A DNA stretch of 64,000 nt from RGIG8745 sp045576655 (GTDB taxonomy: Bacteria > Bacteroidota > Bacteroidia > Bacteroidales > Bacteroidaceae), in contig JAZNGW010000046.1 in the NCBI GenBank assembly GCA_045576655.1, positions 1 to 64,000 on the forward strand, given 5' to 3'. The notes beneath the pieces are model-generated. The model worked only from the letters and a program-made list of their open reading frames with translations. It searched no databases and had not been told where the DNA came from. Numbering within the stretch: the first letter of the stretch is position 1; each line of letters begins with the position of its first letter. This document shows positions 62,223 through 64,000 of this stretch, piece after piece. Position numbers and translations under genes: made by a program.

Positions 62223-64000
62223 TCATCGATACCGCTCCACATCACGAAGGAACTGGCCGGTGTAGCTGTGGATGCACTGCGACACCTCAGCAGGCGTGCC
62301 AGTAACAACAATGTTTCCGCCGGCATCTCCTCCCTCAGGACCGAGGTCGATTACGTGGTCGGCGCACTTGATAACCTCTACGTTGTGCTCTATTATGACT
62401 ATGGTATGCCCACGGCTGATGAGGGCATTGAACGATTCGAGGAGTTTCTTGATGTCGTGGAAGTGAAGTCCTGTGGTAGGCTCGTCGAAGATGAAAACAG
62501 TCGGCACAGTCTTTTCCTGACTAAGGTAATACGCCAACTTCACTCGTTGGTTTTCGCCACCAGAGAGCGTCGACGAAGTTTGACCGAGTTTGATGTATCC
62601 GAGTCCGACATCTTGCAGAGGTTTGAGTTTCTGCACTATCTTTTTCTGACCGTTCTCCGTGAAGAACTCCACGGCCATATTGACAGTCATGTCCAGTATT
62701 TCATTTATGTCCTTGCCAGCATACTTGACCTCCAGGATTTCGTTCTTAAATCGCTTGCCGTGGCACGATTCACATTCAAGCACGAGGTCGTTCATGAATT
62801 GCATCTCAACGGTCACTGTACCCTCGCCCTTGCACTCTTCGCAACGCCCTCCGTCAGTATTGAACGAGAAGTAGGCTGGCGTGTAGCCCATCTGCTTTGA
62901 GAGTTGCTGCGTAGCCATGAGCTTGCGTATTTCGTCGTACGCACCGATGTAGGTCACAGGGTTGCTTCGGCTTGATGTGCCTATGGGGTTTTGGTCGACG
63001 AAGTCGATGGCGCGCACCATGTCCATATCGCCTTCGAGTCCGAGGAACTGTCCTGGACGGTCGCACGGCTGATCAAGATGACGCTTCATGGCGCGGTAGA
63101 AGATGTCGCGTACAAGAGTGGACTTTCCGCTTCCGCTCACTCCCGTCACTACCGTCATGACATTGAGCGGAATTTTCACGTCTATACCCTTAAGGTTGTT
63201 CTCTCTGGCGCACTTAATCTCTATGTAATTGTTCCACTGGCGATAGGTAGTTGGCTGTTCGATAATTTCTCGACCGAGAAGATAGTCGAGTGTATGGGAT
63301 GGCACGTCTCCTTCATCTTTCACCTTGCCCTCACCCTGTCTCGGAGGTTTTCCTGCATAAACGATTTTTCCGCCAAGTCTTCCTGCATCAGGACCGATAT
63401 CAATGATGTAGTCGGCTGCACGCATTATCTCTTCGTCATGCTCAACTACTACGACGGTATTGCCGAGTTTTTGCAGTTCACGCAGCACATGGATGAGGCG
63501 TTGTGTGTCACGGCTGTGCAGCCCGATGCTTGGTTCGTCAAGGATATAGAGCGACCCTACAAGACTGCTTCCGAGACTTGTTGCCAAATTTATTCTTTGG
63601 CTTTCACCTCCCGACAGCGTATTGCTCAAACGGTTGAGTGTAAGATATCCCAGCCCTACGTCCATAAGGAATTTAAGCCGGCTTCGTATCTCCACGAGCA
63701 GACGCTTTGCCACTTCGGCATCGTGGTCGGAAAGGCGCAGTTTGCGGAAAAACTCGTTGAGTTCGCTAATCGGCATTGCCACGAGTTCAGTGATGTTCTT
63801 ACCGCCCACCTTCACATATTCCACTTCCTTTTTCAAACGGCTTCCATGACAAACGGGGCAGGTGGTCTTTCCTCTGTAGCGCGCCAGCATGACTCTGTAC
63901 TGAATCTTATACTGATTTTCGCGAAGCATATCGAAAAAGCGGTCTATGCAGACCATTTCACGCTTGTCCTCGCCTGGCACACCATGCCAAAGCAGGTCTT
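62223..64000 (-). CDS. uvrA: Excinuclease ABC subunit A (5' end outside window)
   Basis: Damage-recognition ATPase of nucleotide excision repair. The window holds the C-terminal 592 residues of an expected 940 or so. Visible: a zinc finger half CPVCHGSRLKKE, first signature LSGGESQRINLATSLG with Walker B LYILDEPSIGLHSRD, second ATPase Walker A GVSGSGKSTLV, second zinc module CEECKGEGTV ... CESCHGKRF, signature LSGGENQRVKLA and Walker B VFIFDEPTTGLHFHD. The frame is intact to the right edge; the first in-frame ATG at 63980 is internal. Confidence 0.97.
   Translation of the reverse strand, partial: DLLWHGVPGEDKREMVCIDRFFDMLRENQYKIQYRVMLARYRGKTTCPVCHGSRLKKEVEYVKVGGKNITELVAMPISELNEFFRKLRLSDHDAEVAKRLLVEIRSRLKFLMDVGLGYLTLNRLSNTLSGGESQRINLATSLGSSLVGSLYILDEPSIGLHSRDTQRLIHVLRELQKLGNTVVVVEHDEEIMRAADYIIDIGPDAGRLGGKIVYAGKPPRQGEGKVKDEGDVPSHTLDYLLGREIIEQPTTYRQWNNYIEIKCARENNLKGIDVKIPLNVMTVVTGVSGSGKSTLVRDIFYRAMKRHLDQPCDRPGQFLGLEGDMDMVRAIDFVDQNPIGTSSRSNPVTYIGAYDEIRKLMATQQLSKQMGYTPAYFSFNTDGGRCEECKGEGTVTVEMQFMNDLVLECESCHGKRFKNEILEVKYAGKDINEILDMTVNMAVEFFTENGQKKIVQKLKPLQDVGLGYIKLGQTSSTLSGGENQRVKLAYYLSQEKTVPTVFIFDEPTTGLHFHDIKKLLESFNALISRGHTIVIIEHNVEVIKCADHVIDLGPEGGDAGGNIVVTGTPAEVSQCIHSYTGQFLRDVERYR

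Overview
The window reads as a chromosomal segment of a Bacteroidales bacterium, most likely Prevotella-like. Supporting signs are promoters of the Bacteroidetes type (TTTG, 19-21 bases, TAnnTTTG), ribosomal genes without strong Shine-Dalgarno sites, a BspA-type leucine-rich repeat protein, FISUMP and fasciclin-type secreted proteins, a lipidated TamA (TamL) next to TamB, an EF-G2 paralog and menaquinone synthesis by MenA. No phage, plasmid, insertion sequence, rRNA or CRISPR array is visible. One tRNA (Ala, GGC) is present. The assignment to genus is inference; no marker was searched.

Layout. 0.4-3.6 kb: rplM-rpsI-rpsB-tsf with a promoter, a candidate rpsB leader and a terminator. 3.6-11.2 kb: a TolC/HlyD/FtsX-permease/ATPase efflux operon divergent from a compact response regulator and histidine kinase; a four-copy 21-bp tandem array lies between the two promoters. 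11.4-16.8 kb (minus): pdxJ-exbB-exbD-tonB-DJ-1-ispD and a TlpA-like thioredoxin. 16.9-19.6 kb: nadK and an ABC exporter. 20.2-23.9 kb: a three-gene operon of secreted proteins, one fasciclin-like. 24-31.1 kb: tamB-tamL. 31.2-34.3 kb: GNAT, tRNA-Ala, GH43-type glycosidase and a frameshifted hotdog thioesterase. 34.3-38.5 kb (minus): a nucleobase/7-deazaguanine salvage run (NCS2 permease, DUF5020 channel, hpt, YhhQ, radical SAM). 38.5-45.7 kb: EF-G2, an OB/HD nuclease, metA, U32 protease and a zinc-ribbon membrane protein. 45.7-50.2 kb (minus): cca-MORN-menA-lipoprotein-glycosylase. 51.1-58.7 kb: BspA-like LRR protein, amidase, tcdA, an XRE regulator, holA and a restriction-like PD-(D/E)XK protein. 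59.3-61.2 kb: a secreted FISUMP module between two degenerate direct repeats. 62.2 kb to the end: uvrA, 5' end outside the window.

The least explained content is non-coding. (a) A 106-bp AT-rich element occurs four times (161, 19721, 32082, 61753), always the same length. It consists of four 21-bp units between inverted ends. One copy carries compensating changes in both arms, and another has its core reversed relative to its ends. (b) Two other four-unit 21-bp arrays with a related core (TTATACAAA-like) lie about 100 bp upstream of the predicted start sites of the efflux regulator and of metA. (c) A two-hairpin structure in front of the LRR gene has wobble pairs that only work in the transcript running toward that gene. 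These are the best candidates for undescribed systems here.

Protein-level points: EF-G2 lacks the switch II histidine; MetA has Glu111, predicting acetyl-CoA rather than succinyl-CoA use; the response regulator has receiver and Fis domains but no AAA+ domain; and a radical SAM protein is translationally close to the queuosine-precursor transporter, suggesting a salvage enzyme.
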